64,000 nucleotides of DNA, taken from contig JACPYM010000117.1 of the NCBI GenBank assembly GCA_016196035.1, forward strand, positions 142,769-206,768, written 5' to 3'. Positions 29,348 to 37,409 of the stretch are shown here, piece by piece. A model generated the notes under the pieces. It saw only the letters and a list, made by a program, of their open reading frames with translations, was not told the DNA's origin and did not search any database. The position numbers and the translations under genes are program-made. Source of the DNA: Acidobacteriota bacterium. Its GTDB lineage: Bacteria > Acidobacteriota > Blastocatellia > RBC074. Position 1 is the first letter of the stretch, and each line of letters opens with the position of its first letter.

Positions 29348-29800
29348 ATGCCGCAATCGCTTTCCTCAATCCTGATCCATCTGGTTTTCAGCACCAAACA
29401 CCGCGAACCTTGGTTGACGCCGGAGATCGAAACGGAACTGCATCCGTATCTGGCGACCGTGTTCAAAGGCTGTGATTCGCCTGCCTTGATCATTAACGGC
29501 GACCGCGATCACATCCACGCGCTTTTCACGCTCGCGCGCACGTGGACGGTTGCCGACGTGGTCGAAGAGGTAAAGAAACGCTCGTCGAAATGGATAAAAA
29601 CGACGGATGCCGGGCTGAAACAGTTCCAATGGCAGGTGGGCTACGGTGCTTTTTCGGTTAGCCAATCACAGGTCGAACAGGTCAGGCGCTACATTGCCAA
29701 TCAAAAGGCACACCATCGGCAACAGCCGTTTCAAGACGAATACCGGGCGTTGTTGCAAAAATACGGGATCGAATTTGACGAGAAATACGTTTGGGATTGA
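29348..29800 (+). CDS. REP-associated tyrosine transposase (RAYT), IS200/IS605 TnpA type
   Basis: 150 residues; single-strand transposase of the Y1 HUH class. The HUH motif is H55-I-H57 in GDRDHIHALF and the catalytic tyrosine is Tyr115 in VRRYIANQKAHH. The N-terminal strand SLSSILIHLVFSTKHREPWL and the helix DVVEEVKKRSSKWIK are typical. AAAAAGGAGG lies just upstream of the ATG. IS200/IS605 TnpA relatives lacking their own mobile ends are thought to spread REP sequences, and palindromes of one family lie directly upstream. So this is likely the mover of the GCCCC/GGGGC repeats; that link is an inference. Confidence 0.9.
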   Translation: MPQSLSSILIHLVFSTKHREPWLTPEIETELHPYLATVFKGCDSPALIINGDRDHIHALFTLARTWTVADVVEEVKKRSSKWIKTTDAGLKQFQWQVGYGAFSVSQSQVEQVRRYIANQKAHHRQQPFQDEYRALLQKYGIEFDEKYVWD

Positions 29801-29851
29801 GGGCTAATTGCGTGGCATTCGGGCCTATGCGATGGTTGAGCCGCGTTCCTT

Positions 29852-30412
29852 ATGAAAACCAAACTCAAAAAACTGCTGGCCGCCCCTTTCCTGCTGCTGG
29901 CCGCCCTCATCGTCCTGCTCGAAGATTGGTTGTGGGACGACCTGTTGCTTCTGGCGGTGTGGCTGGGGCGTTTGCCGGTGTTGCGGCAGCTCGAAGCGTT
30001 GATTGCCGCGTTGCCGCCCTATGGCGCGTTGACCGTGTTCGCGGCGCCTTCGTTGTTGTTGGTGCCGGTCAAGCTGATTGGGTTGTGGTTTCTGGCGCAT
30101 GGGCATGCGGGGATGGGCGTATTGACGGCGCTCGCCGCCAAAATTATTGGTACGGCGCTGGTGGCGCGGATTTACGCGTTGACGGAAAAGAAATTGTTGC
30201 AGATTGCCTGGTTCGCCCGCTGGCACGAACGGTTCGTCCTCTTCAAAGCGCGCGTGTATGCAGTGATAAAAGCGAGCCAGGTTTACCAGGTTGTCCATCA
30301 ACAAAAGCTGCGGCTGAAAACCTGGTTGCGAACGCGGGGGCGTTCCTTTCTGCGCCAGCGCTGGGAAGCGGCGGTGCGGCTGTCACGCCGCTGGCGCAGG
30401 ATCAAGCCATAA
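29852..30412 (+). CDS. Small membrane protein, basic C-terminus
   Basis: 186 residues. Hydrophobic segments at about 9-25 (AAPFLLLAALIVLLEDW), 30-40, 60-80 (ALTVFAAPSLLLVPVKLIGLWFLAHG) and 90-110 are followed by a strongly basic tail (LRLKTWLRTRGRSFLRQRWE...RRWRRIKP). The tail could bind acidic lipid or nucleic acid. No recognisable family motif. It follows the RAYT gene by 51 bases. The 240 bases after it hold no gene. Confidence 0.68.
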   Translation: MKTKLKKLLAAPFLLLAALIVLLEDWLWDDLLLLAVWLGRLPVLRQLEALIAALPPYGALTVFAAPSLLLVPVKLIGLWFLAHGHAGMGVLTALAAKIIGTALVARIYALTEKKLLQIAWFARWHERFVLFKARVYAVIKASQVYQVVHQQKLRLKTWLRTRGRSFLRQRWEAAVRLSRRWRRIKP

Positions 30413-30655
30413 TTCTCACCACTGCATCTTTTGGGTCTAACGAATGCCAGGCATTTATGAAATCAATGCGCTCGATGACCAAGGTAAACGAATGCAAAAA
30501 ATACAAAAGGAGTCAAGAAAGCAAAAGAGGCCGGGCTTGCCCTTTTTGCTCTTCTTGCACGTTTTGCTGTTCACAGGTTCCATCCCCCAGCTTGCCGGGT
30601 TACCAAAAGCACTTCGACATCAAGGGGGCAAGCGACTCTCGACATTCCGGCCAAC

Positions 30656-33600
30656 TCACTTGAATCCGGCCTGACGCAACAACGCCGCATACCGCGCATC
30701 GTCGCGCAACCCATCCAGCAGCGGGTCAACCGCGATAAAATTGAAACTATTCGTGCGGGCCGCCTCGGCCTTGGCGAGCCAGGTGAAGGCTTGCTCGCGG
30801 TCGCCCAACAACGCGTAATCCAGGGCAATTTCGTAGGTGAGGTAATCTCCCGCGCGCCGCAATTCCGCCGGGGCGAGCGCGCGTTGCAAGGTGGCGCGCG
30901 CTTCGGCTTGGCGCTGCCCGCTGGCTTGCACCTGGGCGAGAATGGCGGGCCATTCGACGGTCGCGTTGCTGAAACTGCGTTCGCGCTGATAGGCGGCGAG
31001 CGCGTCGTCATATTTGCCCTGGGCTTGATAAATCCAGCGTTGCACGCGGTGCGCGGCGACGAGTCCGGCATCGAGTTCGAGCGCGCGGCGCGTCCAATCG
31101 AGCGCCGCGTCATATTGGCGCGCGTAATACCAAACCACGGCGGCGGCGGTTTTGATGATGGCCGAACGCGGGTCAAGCCCTTCGGCAAAACGAATCTGTT
31201 CTTGCGCTTCGGCAAAACGGCCCTGCGCCGTCAGCATCAGCGCCAGCCAGTGATGCGCGGTCGGATAGCTGGGATTCAAGGCGATGGCGCGCCGCAATTC
31301 GCGTTCGGCCCCGGCGCGGTCGCGGTCGCACCAGAAGAGCACGTAAGCCAGCGAGGCGTGCGGCTCGGCCAATTGATCATCCAGCGCCAGCGCGCGTTGG
31401 GCGTTTGTGCGCGCGCGTTCGCAACTTTCGCGCGGCGGCAACGCGCCGTACCAATGCAGCAGCGCGTAACTATCGGCCAGCCCGGCGTAGGCCAGCGCGA
31501 ACTTGTCGTCCTTTTGCAGCGCGCGTTCGAACTGGCTGATGGCCTCGCGCAAGGCGGGCACCGCGCGTTTGGCGAAATGGTAGCGCCCGACCAGATACAA
31601 CTGATAAGCCTCGCGGTCGGTGGTGTAGCGTTTGTTGAGTTGCAACAGTTCCTTGCCGCTGACCTCGAATTTCATTTCGCCCAGCACGCGTTCGCTCAGG
31701 ATGGATTGCGCGCGCGCGATTTCGGCGTCGGGCAGTGTGAATTGCGCCGCCCACAACTGGCGATTGGCACTGGCACTGAACATTTGCGCGTCCAGCACGA
31801 TCTGGCCGCCCGCGCGGCGCAACATGCCGCTGACGACGTATTCGACCTGCTGTTCGCGCGCAACTTGCGCGGGCGCTGGCTCACTCGGCGCGCTGCGTTG
31901 GGGTGGGCGCACGGTCAATTGTTTGATCTGGCTGAGCTGACGTATGAGCGCGTCGGCCAGCCCCACGCCCAGCGACTCGTCCGCGCCCTGGCTGCGAAAG
32001 GGCAGCACAGCGATGGTATTGGCGGATTTGGACAGCTTGACGATTTTGACCGTGGTCGTGGATTTCAAATAGAAAAAGGCGGCCACGCCAAGCACGATGA
32101 GCACGGCGGCGAGCAGCCACCTGGGTACGCGAGCATCCTTGCTCGCGGCTTTGGCAGCCACGCCCTTCGGCATCAATGGGTCTACCGCCGAGACCGCAGG
32201 CAAGGATGCCTGCGTACCCAGGCTTTCCGCCACCGTCTCTGCCTCTTCCGCATTCACCTGAAACGGATGCAGCCGCGCCAGCAATTCACCGAAGCGCGGG
32301 TCTGACCGCAAAGCGTCGAGTTGCGGATCAACCTGCATTTCCAGCGCCCACGATTCGCGGCGTTCGCAAGACAGGCGCAAACAATCAAAGGCCGCCTCGT
32401 ATTCGCCCAGCGCCGTGTGCAGGCGCGCGAAAAAGTAATGCGGCACGTAACGCTGCTGGGCAATGGCGCGCAATTCATTGAGCACCACCTGCGCTTCGCT
32501 GCGTTTGCCAGAAACGGCCAAGACGTGCGCCAGCACCCATAACGACAGCGGCGCGCGATTGGTCAAGGCGGCGGCTTGGCGCGCGGCGGCAAGCGCTTCG
32601 TCGGGCCGACCAACGCGCGGATAGAGCCAGCCTTGCGCCTGAAAGGCCAGGTAATAGTTCGGCTCTAATTCGAGCGCGCGTTGGTTGTACCGGTACGCCT
32701 CGCGATGCTGGCGCGCGTTGTGCAGGATGAAGGCCATCATCGTGTGCAAGGCGGGTGATTGCGGATCAATGCGCAAGGCGCGCCGCATTTCGTTGATAGC
32801 GTCGGTGTGCTGGCCTTGCGAACTATAAAAATGGGCGAGCCATTCGTGCGCCTGCGCGTAGTTGTCATTCAACTCGATGGCGCGCTGCATCAGCCGCTGG
32901 CTCGCGGCGTAGTCCCAGTCATACGAGCGAATCGCCAGCGCCAGCGAGACATGGGCTTCGGCCAGTTTAGAGTCGAGTTCGATGGCGCGCTGGGCGGCCT
33001 GCTTGGCCGCTTGAAAGCATTCTTCGGGCGGCAGCACGGCGGTGATGCCCATGAAATTGAAATAGTCGGCCACGCCGCTGTAGGCCGCCGCGAATTCCGG
33101 ATCAATCGCCAGCGCTTCGTAAAAACTGGTGAGCGCGCGCGCCAGACCTTCGTCGGTGTAAGTGTGCCAGTAATAACGCCCGCGCAGATAGGCTTCATAC
33201 GCTTCGGGTTTGTCGGTGCCGCGTTTGGCGATTTGCGCGCGCTCTTCGCCGGAAAGATTGCGGGCGATTTCGTGCGCAACCTGTTCGGCCAATGAATCCT
33301 GCAAGGACAATAGGTCGGCACAACATTCATCGAATTGCGCGGCCCATTGCGGCGCGGCGCTGGCGACTTCGATCAATTGCACGGTGACGCGGATGCGGTC
33401 GCCGGTTTGCAAAAAGCGTCCGTCCAGCACGTGTGTGACATTCAAGTCGCGGCCCGCGCTGACAGCATCGTGCTCAGGACTGGCATAGCGCACCACCGAA
33501 GCCGTGGGGCGCACGAGCAGGCTGCGCAGATTGCTCAAGCGGGTGATCAGCGCGTCAGCCAGCCCGACACCCAGGAAGTTTTGCGTCGCGCCCGGTTCGT

Positions 33601-34924
33601 GCTGCAACGCTTTGAGCGGCAGGATGGCAATCGAATGGCGGTGGTGTATGCCAGGGACGGTTTGTTCAACGCCGCTGACGGTGACCGGTGGCGCGGCGAC
33701 AGGCAGCCCCTGCAACCAGTGTTGGATGTCGGTGGCGAATTCAGCGACGGTGGCATAACGCTGCGCCGAGGTTTTGCTGAGCGCCTTGAGCACGATGGCG
33801 TCCAACCCGCTGGCCAGCGTGGCGCTCAGCGTTTCGGGCGTGGTGGCGCGTTGGCGGCTGACCAGTTCGGGTGTCAGCGTGACCGTTTGGCCGAAAGTCG
33901 GCGAATAAATTTCTTCGGTCTGTTTGATCACGGTGCTGGGGCGCGTGGGCGTCTCTTCGATAATCAGGCGTGCGACTTCGTGCAACAGTTTGTGGCGCAA
34001 CTGATAGGGCCGCCGCCCCGTCAGCAATTCATAAAGCAGCACACCCAGGCTGTATTGATCGCTGGCCGCCGTGACCGCTTCGCCGCGCATCTGTTCGGGG
34101 CTGGCGTATTCGGGCGTCATCATTTGCATGCCCGTGACGGTGTGTTCGCCGGTGTCGAGCAAGGGAGTGGATTTGAGGATGCGCGCGATGCCGAAATCCA
34201 GCAGCTTGGCCATGCCCCCTTCCCCCTCCGCCAAAGGCGTGACCAGGATGTTGCCGGGTTTGATGTCGCGGTGGATGACTTGCTGTTGATGCGCGTATTC
34301 GATGGCATTGCAAACCTGCACAAACAACTTCAACCGTTCAGTCAGCGGCAACTGACGCTCGTCGCAAAAACGGGTTAGCGGCTGGCCTTCGATGTATTCC
34401 ATCACCAGATAGGGCACGCCATCTTCGGTCGTGCCGCCGTCCAGCAGGCGGGCGATGTTGGGATGATCGAAACTGGCGAGGATTTGGCGTTCGCGGCGAA
34501 AGCGGCGCAGCACGATTTCGCTATCCACGCCGCGCCGCACCAGTTTAATCGCCACCTGTTTGCGAAACTCGTTGTCGGCGCGCCAGGCCAAATAGACTTC
34601 GCCCATGCCGCCGCGCCCCAGTTCGCGCTCGATGCGATAAGCGCCGACCTGCCGTCCGATCATCTCTCTTGTCTGGGAGTGTGAGACAGGCTGATCCGTC
34701 AGCGTGCTGGCCTTGTCCAGCAATTTCGTGGCTTGCGAAACCAGGGGCGGGGCTTCGATGAAATCACCCGCGGCGGCATCGGAGCGCAACAGGCGCTCCA
34801 ACGTCTCGCGCAACTCGGCATCCGCGCCACACACGCTGTCCAGAAAGGCTGCCCGCGCGGCCTCGGGCATATCCAGCGCCGCATTGAATAACTCTTCGAT
34901 TTGGGACCAGCGTTCGGGAGTCAT
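30656..34924 (-). CDS. Large Ser/Thr protein kinase with two TolB-like/TPR modules
   Basis: 1422 residues. Kinase domain (about 93-390) with the glycine loop ELGRGGMGEVY (101-111), Lys127 in VAIKL, catalytic HRDIKPGN (Asp220) and LLDFGIARI (DFG 243-245). It continues into a TolB_N-like region (IAILPLKAL..., GVGLADALITRLSNL...) and a TPR array (about 575-870: EAYEAYLRGRYYW, AAAYSGVADYFNF, AQAHEWLAHFYS, APSL-type). A single transmembrane helix follows (about 935-955, WLLAAVLIVLGVAAFFYLK), then a second TolB_N-like plus TPR module to the end. So the second half is probably periplasmic and the first cytoplasmic. The linker at about 901-934 is encoded by an in-frame palindrome. The ECF sigma factor gene lies immediately upstream. 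Confidence 0.92.
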   Translation of the reverse strand: MTPERWSQIEELFNAALDMPEAARAAFLDSVCGADAELRETLERLLRSDAAAGDFIEAPPLVSQATKLLDKASTLTDQPVSHSQTREMIGRQVGAYRIERELGRGGMGEVYLAWRADNEFRKQVAIKLVRRGVDSEIVLRRFRRERQILASFDHPNIARLLDGGTTEDGVPYLVMEYIEGQPLTRFCDERQLPLTERLKLFVQVCNAIEYAHQQQVIHRDIKPGNILVTPLAEGEGGMAKLLDFGIARILKSTPLLDTGEHTVTGMQMMTPEYASPEQMRGEAVTAASDQYSLGVLLYELLTGRRPYQLRHKLLHEVARLIIEETPTRPSTVIKQTEEIYSPTFGQTVTLTPELVSRQRATTPETLSATLASGLDAIVLKALSKTSAQRYATVAEFATDIQHWLQGLPVAAPPVTVSGVEQTVPGIHHRHSIAILPLKALQHEPGATQNFLGVGLADALITRLSNLRSLLVRPTASVVRYASPEHDAVSAGRDLNVTHVLDGRFLQTGDRIRVTVQLIEVASAAPQWAAQFDECCADLLSLQDSLAEQVAHEIARNLSGEERAQIAKRGTDKPEAYEAYLRGRYYWHTYTDEGLARALTSFYEALAIDPEFAAAYSGVADYFNFMGITAVLPPEECFQAAKQAAQRAIELDSKLAEAHVSLALAIRSYDWDYAASQRLMQRAIELNDNYAQAHEWLAHFYSSQGQHTDAINEMRRALRIDPQSPALHTMMAFILHNARQHREAYRYNQRALELEPNYYLAFQAQGWLYPRVGRPDEALAAARQAAALTNRAPLSLWVLAHVLAVSGKRSEAQVVLNELRAIAQQRYVPHYFFARLHTALGEYEAAFDCLRLSCERRESWALEMQVDPQLDALRSDPRFGELLARLHPFQVNAEEAETVAESLGTQASLPAVSAVDPLMPKGVAAKAASKDARVPRWLLAAVLIVLGVAAFFYLKSTTTVKIVKLSKSANTIAVLPFRSQGADESLGVGLADALIRQLSQIKQLTVRPPQRSAPSEPAPAQVAREQQVEYVVSGMLRRAGGQIVLDAQMFSASANRQLWAAQFTLPDAEIARAQSILSERVLGEMKFEVSGKELLQLNKRYTTDREAYQLYLVGRYHFAKRAVPALREAISQFERALQKDDKFALAYAGLADSYALLHWYGALPPRESCERARTNAQRALALDDQLAEPHASLAYVLFWCDRDRAGAERELRRAIALNPSYPTAHHWLALMLTAQGRFAEAQEQIRFAEGLDPRSAIIKTAAAVVWYYARQYDAALDWTRRALELDAGLVAAHRVQRWIYQAQGKYDDALAAYQRERSFSNATVEWPAILAQVQASGQRQAEARATLQRALAPAELRRAGDYLTYEIALDYALLGDREQAFTWLAKAEAARTNSFNFIAVDPLLDGLRDDARYAALLRQAGFK
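32121..32222. repeat. 102-bp palindromic element inserted in frame in the kinase gene
   Basis: The arms CTGGGTACGCGAGCATCCTT and AAGGATGCCTGCGTACCCAG are inverted. Length 102 = 34 codons, so the reading frame is kept. The encoded stretch (LGTQASLPAVSAVDP, then KAASKDARVP) lies in the linker just before the transmembrane helix, where extra residues are tolerable. Confidence 0.78.
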
Positions 34925-34929
34925 TGAAA

Positions 34930-34996
34930 TCAGTGGTCAGTGGTCGGTGGTCAGTGGTCAGTCCGTTCGTGCCGACTACCGACTACCGACTACCGG
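34930..34996. repeat. TCAGTGG/GACTACC heptad repeat
   Basis: CAGTGGTCAGTGGTCGGTGG units are followed by GCCGACTACCGACTACCGAC. The right part overlaps the 3' end of the ECF gene (stop at 34990). It lies between the sigma gene and the kinase start. Confidence 0.5.
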
Positions 34997-35553
34997 CTGC
35001 TCATTTCGTTATGTAACCAAGCCTTGGCCAAACGCCATTGGCGGATGACGGTGGCGGTGCCAATGCCCAAGACTTCGGCAGTCTCTTCAATGGAAAGACC
35101 GCCGAAATAGCGCAACTCGACGATGCGGCTTTTTTGCGGATCGAAATCCGCCAGCGCGGTCAGCGCATCATCGAGCGCAATCAATTCGCGGTGGCGTTCG
35201 TCGGCAACGGTCAGGTTTTCATCGAGGGAGAGTTGGGTTTCGCCGCTGCCACGTTTGCCGGCCTGGCGTGTGCGAGCGTGGTCAATCAGGATGCGGCGCA
35301 TGGCGTGGGCGGCGATGCCATAAAAATGCGCGCGATTCTGCCAATAGACTTGTTGTTGATTGACCAGCTTCAGATAGGCTTCATGCACCAGCGCCGTCGC
35401 CTGCAAGGTGTGCCCGGCGCGCTCGCGTTTCAGATAGCGTTCGGCAATCAGCCGCAATTCGCCGTAAACCAGCGGCAACAATTGCTCGAACGCCGTTTGA
35501 TCGCCCTGACCCCAGGCCAGCAGCAGTTGTGTTACGTCGGCGGCAGTATTCAT
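34990..35553 (-). CDS. ECF RNA polymerase sigma factor (TIGR02999/Sig-70_X6 type)
   Basis: 187 residues from the ATG at 35553 (a TTG at 35559 is the only alternative). Region 2 is LLAWGQGDQTAFEQLLPLVYGELRLIAERYLKRER, followed by TLQATALVHEAYLKLV, then NRAHFYGIAAHAMRRILIDHAR. Region 4 has ALTALADFDPQKSRIVELRYFGGLSIEETAEVLGIGTATVIRQWRLAKAWL, the helix-turn-helix. This spacing belongs to the ECF subgroup that in Acidobacteriota sits beside large Ser/Thr kinases. The kinase gene is 66 bases downstream, so the pair is probably co-transcribed. No anti-sigma factor is present. Confidence 0.9.
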   Translation of the reverse strand: MNTAADVTQLLLAWGQGDQTAFEQLLPLVYGELRLIAERYLKRERAGHTLQATALVHEAYLKLVNQQQVYWQNRAHFYGIAAHAMRRILIDHARTRQAGKRGSGETQLSLDENLTVADERHRELIALDDALTALADFDPQKSRIVELRYFGGLSIEETAEVLGIGTATVIRQWRLAKAWLHNEMSSR

Positions 35554-35652
35554 AACCAAACACTCTGGGAGCCTCTTTCAGCCAGGAAAGGATATGCGGT
35601 GCCAGCAGGACGGTCAATCGGCGGATTCCGCCGCGTGCAGTTGCGGTTGAAA

Positions 35653-35781
35653 GGACTCACGCAAGACACGAACAAGTTCGCCGCAGAGGCACCGGGGCAC
35701 AGCGCTTTTTCACCGTGTTGGCAACGTTCTCCGTCTTGCTCCGTGCCTCCGTGCCTCTGTGGCAAAGCTTTGCGTAAGTCC
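35653..35781. repeat. 129-bp imperfect palindrome in the ECF-merR gap
   Basis: GGACTCACGCAAG...CGCAGAGGCACC and the complement of GGACTTACGCAAAG...ACAGAGGCACGG are inverted at the ends. The rest of the 395-base gap between the divergent ECF and merR genes shows no coding or RNA gene. Confidence 0.55.
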
Positions 35782-35954
35782 TGATCTGTAAAACAGGCTC
35801 AACCCACAAGCAAGCAAACGACGTTGTGGCAATGGCAACCGCGCTATTCTTATAGGCGCGCAAAAAAATTATCCGGTGGCTGATTCAAAACGGCAGCGGT
35901 TTCCGCATTAAGGGGTGGCAGGCAAGGTCAGCAGCAGTTTTCAAGGGGGATTTC

Positions 35955-36332
35955 ATGCGCATCGGGGCAGTTGCCGCACAGGCCGGGGTCAACGCGCAAA
36001 CGATTCGCTTTTATGAACGGCGCGGCTTGTTGCGCAAACCGCAACGGCTGGCGTCGGGTTACCGCGACTATCCGGCAGAGACGATTCGCATCGTCCGGCT
36101 GATCAAACAGCTTCAGGAACTCGGCTTCACGTTGACCGAGATCGAAGCCTTGCTGCGCTTGCAGGCCGCGCGGAAGCTGGCCTTACCGGAGTTACAAGCC
36201 CAACTGGCCGCCAAGCTGCAAACGGTCGAAGCGCAAATTCTGAGCTTACATGGCCTGCGCGACAGGCTGCGCGAGTTAAGCTTGAAACTCGAAGCAGGCG
36301 AGTCAGCGGCGGGCAATATGTTTTGCGTTTGA
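35955..36332 (+). CDS. MerR-family transcriptional regulator
   Basis: 125 residues. The winged-helix start MRIGAVAAQAGVNAQTIRFYERRGLLRKP and the wing SGYRDYPAETIRIVRLIKQLQELGFTLTEIEALL are textbook MerR, followed by a dimerisation helix (about 88-112). There is only one cysteine pair region at the very end (NMFCV, Cys124). The classical three mercury-binding cysteines are missing, so metal specificity is unknown. It sits upstream of a MITE and the secreted protein gene, which could be its target. AGGGGG precedes the start. Confidence 0.88.
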   Translation: MRIGAVAAQAGVNAQTIRFYERRGLLRKPQRLASGYRDYPAETIRIVRLIKQLQELGFTLTEIEALLRLQAARKLALPELQAQLAAKLQTVEAQILSLHGLRDRLRELSLKLEAGESAAGNMFCV

Positions 36333-36372
36333 TTCAATCCACCGCGCGTTTGCGCGTTGAGAAACAGCAGAC

Positions 36373-36551
36373 TAGATCGGTTTTCACATCAGTGTCTGGG
36401 AAAAGCCGCGCAGCGGGACGGTACCGCGCGCGTGAGCAAGCGGCGCCTGGGCGGTTCAGCCAACGGCGCAAGCTTGAGGCGCCGCTTGCTCACGCGCGCG
36501 GTACCGTCCCGGCATAACGCGCTCCCGTAAACACAATTGCAAACCGATCTA
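36373..36551. mobile_element. 179-bp MITE-like element with inverted ends and 33-bp hairpin
   Basis: It begins TAGATCGGTTTTCACATC and ends ATTGCAAACCGATCTA, imperfect inverted ends. The core stem is perfect over 33 bp: the arms 36415-36447 and 36478-36510 start GGGACGGTACCGCGCGCG and end CGCGCGCGGTACCGTCCC, with a 30-base loop. A copy of identical length lies at 50496-50674. No transposase inside. It ends 21 bases before the ATG at 36573, just ahead of its GAGGAGG. Confidence 0.72.
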
Positions 36552-36572
36552 ATTCGACACGAGGAGGAATAG

Positions 36573-37034
36573 ATGAAACAAAGAACGCTCAACTCAAACT
36601 GGTTTCACCCGCTCATGCTTAGCGTGCTCATGCTGCTGAGCGGATTCACCAGTGCGGCGCAGCAGGGCAAGTTGGCGGATCAGCGCGCCGCCTTGGCCGG
36701 CAATTGGACAGGGGCATCCATTTGCGTCAACAAAGAGAAATTTCCCGCCTGTCACGATGAACAGGTGATTTACCGCATCGCGCCCACAAGCGGCAGCGCC
36801 GACAAAGTCAACCTCACGATGGACAAACTCGTTGACGGGAAACCGGAATTCATGGGCGAAATGGAATGCACCTACGACAGCCAGCACGGCACGCTGGTCA
36901 GCGAATACACCTACCGCAACAACCACCTCCGTTGGGAGTTCACGGTCAAAGAAAACACGCTGACCGGCACGCTCGCCGCACTGCCTGACAAAACACTGGT
37001 GCGCCAAATCAAGGTCAGAAAGGAGGCGCAATAA
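36573..37034 (+). CDS. Secreted protein of unknown function, lipocalin-like pattern
   Basis: 153 residues. The signal peptide is MKQRTLNSNWFHPLMLSVLMLLSGFTSAAQ (about 1-30). The mature part opens with LAGNWTGASICVNKEKFPACHDEQVIYRIAP, a two-cysteine pattern (Cys54 and Cys62) that may be a disulfide, then strands such as VNLTMDKLV, MECTYDSQHGTLVSEYTYRN, WEFTVKENTLTGTLAALPD. Such G-x-W openings with repeated antiparallel strands recall lipocalin-like or DUF proteins of beta-barrel type. Function unknown. A strong GAGGAGG lies before the ATG and a MITE-like element directly upstream. The next gene overlaps by one base (TAATG), so they are translated together. Confidence 0.72.
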   Translation: MKQRTLNSNWFHPLMLSVLMLLSGFTSAAQQGKLADQRAALAGNWTGASICVNKEKFPACHDEQVIYRIAPTSGSADKVNLTMDKLVDGKPEFMGEMECTYDSQHGTLVSEYTYRNNHLRWEFTVKENTLTGTLAALPDKTLVRQIKVRKEAQ

Positions 37035-37318
37035 TGCGTGAGGAGGCGATGAAGACTGCGCTAAAACCGATTAACTCATCCGGCGTCTTGGCCGCTGCCG
37101 TGCTCTGGCTTTTGTTGGCGCTGGGTTTTGGGTTGGCGGGCCTGCCGCGCTACCTGACACCGCCGTTGCCACAAGTGATGATCTTTGGGCTGACGGCGAC
37201 GCTGTTGCTGCTGTTTTGCCTGCTGCTGACGTTTTTGGTGCCGATCATCATCGCCAGCCACATCGTGATTTTTGTGCGGCTGTGGCGCAGTAAGGGCGCT
37301 GGGTACGCGACGGTTTGA
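37034..37318 (+). CDS. Small two-helix membrane protein
   Basis: 94 residues, with two hydrophobic segments: about 19-36 (LAAAVLWLLLALGFGLAG) and 50-80 (MIFGLTATLLLLFCLLLTFLVPIIIASHIVIF). AAGGAGG lies seven bases before the ATG, which overlaps the stop of the upstream gene. No family recognised. The pairing with a secreted protein suggests a small envelope unit. Confidence 0.65.
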   Translation: MREEAMKTALKPINSSGVLAAAVLWLLLALGFGLAGLPRYLTPPLPQVMIFGLTATLLLLFCLLLTFLVPIIIASHIVIFVRLWRSKGAGYATV

Positions 37319-37409
37319 GGCAACCCGATAAACACCGAATGAAACCAGGAAAATGCACCCCAGCCCGCGCGGCCCGGGATGAACCACAAACCGTGCTGAC
37401 GCATGGCTG

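Noticed and set aside
30791..32305. 504-residue plus-strand frame opposite the kinase
   Set aside because: The kinase on the other strand is fully supported; no ribosome site or domain.
36113..36337. Antisense frame in merR
   Set aside because: Shadow of the MerR gene.
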